From contig JAFWWX010000106.1 in the NCBI GenBank assembly GCA_017517985.1, positions 1-5,004 of the forward strand: a DNA stretch of 5,004 nt, read 5' to 3'. Below are positions 4,900 to 5,004 of the stretch, in pieces. Numbering within the stretch: the stretch's first letter is position 1; each line of letters opens with the position of its first letter. A program made the position numbers and the translations under genes. Origin of the DNA: Clostridia bacterium. GTDB lineage: Bacteria; Bacillota_A; Clostridia; Oscillospirales; CAG-382. A model generated the notes under the pieces. That model saw nothing but the letters and a program-made list of their open reading frames with translations. It was not told where the DNA came from and did no database searches.

Positions 4900-5004
4900 T
4901 GCGAAGCATTGTATATCATCAATTCCACAGGAATTGCATATCATCAAAACGAAGTTTTGTATATCATCAAGCCGACAGAAATACACGCTTCGCGTGATGA
5001 TATA
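4897..5004. repeat. Intergenic palindromic repeat array, continuing past the window end
   Basis: Three short hairpins alternate with a 10-base box. Hairpins: CAATGC-GAA-GCATTG (4897-4911), CAATTCC-ACA-GGAATTG (4920-4936) and CAAAAC-GAA-GTTTTG (4945-4959). Boxes: TATATCATCA (4912-4921), CATATCATCA (4937-4946) and TATATCATCA (4960-4969). Stem sequences differ while pairing is kept, so structure seems to matter more than sequence. A fourth hairpin starts at 4968 (CAAGCCGACAG) but lacks its second arm. I recall similar arrays as dispersed elements in clostridial genomes, but cannot name the family. Confidence 0.8.
4984..5004. repeat. Inverted end unit of the repeat array
   Basis: Hairpin CACGC-TTC-GCGTG (4984-4996) overlaps by two bases the box TGATGATATA (4995-5004), the exact reverse complement of TATATCATCA. 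The loop TTC is likewise the complement of GAA in the other units, so this unit is turned round relative to the rest. Confidence 0.75.

Noticed and set aside
4852..4986. 45-codon N-terminal extension of the acetyltransferase
   Set aside because: It translates the hairpin repeat and the promoter region; a near-ideal ribosome site sits directly before the inner ATG, where GNAT homology begins.
4897..5004. CRISPR array
   Set aside because: The repeated box is only 10 bases, the intervening parts are self-complementary hairpins of 13-17 bases and one unit is inverted; no cas gene is near.

Overview
The window looks like chromosomal DNA of a low-GC anaerobic Firmicute, most likely a gut-type clostridium (Oscillospiraceae/Lachnospiraceae-like). 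This is inferred from the AT-rich coding sequence, strong Shine-Dalgarno sites, sigma-A style promoters, a serine/threonine/asparagine/glutamine-rich lipoprotein linker and a palindromic intergenic repeat family. No phage, plasmid, CRISPR, rRNA or tRNA gene is visible. No diagnostic taxonomic marker is present, so the placement is tentative.

Layout from left to right. (1) Bases 1-579 hold the C-terminal half of an ApgM-type cofactor-independent phosphoglycerate mutase (alkaline-phosphatase superfamily); its start lies outside the window. (2) After a 15-base gap comes a 392-residue SGNH/GDSL-hydrolase lipoprotein (595-1773, plus strand), probably co-transcribed with the mutase and ended by a strong intrinsic terminator (1797-1838). 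(3) A complete DeoR-family repressor (1942-2691, minus strand) and a complete MATE-family exporter (2804-4192, plus strand) are divergently transcribed. The 112-base gap between them holds two back-to-back promoters that share the same -10 bases, plus a near-perfect 20-base palindrome. (4) A GNAT acetyltransferase (4345-4851, minus strand) converges on the exporter; both genes read towards a 12-bp-stem terminator (4259-4289). (5) The right end (4897-5004) is an array of small hairpins separated by a 10-base box, whose last unit is inverted. It continues past the window.

How the genes may work together: the mutase-lipoprotein pair looks like a loose operon without an obvious functional link. 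The DeoR-MATE pair is the one clear regulatory module: a probable sugar-phosphate-sensing repressor controlling itself and a multidrug/metabolite exporter. The acetyltransferase appears to take its -35 promoter element partly from the adjacent repeat. I found no convincing undescribed multi-gene system. The points most worth checking are the shared-promoter switch, the repeat array, and unusual residues at conserved positions in the SGNH hydrolase and the MATE protein.
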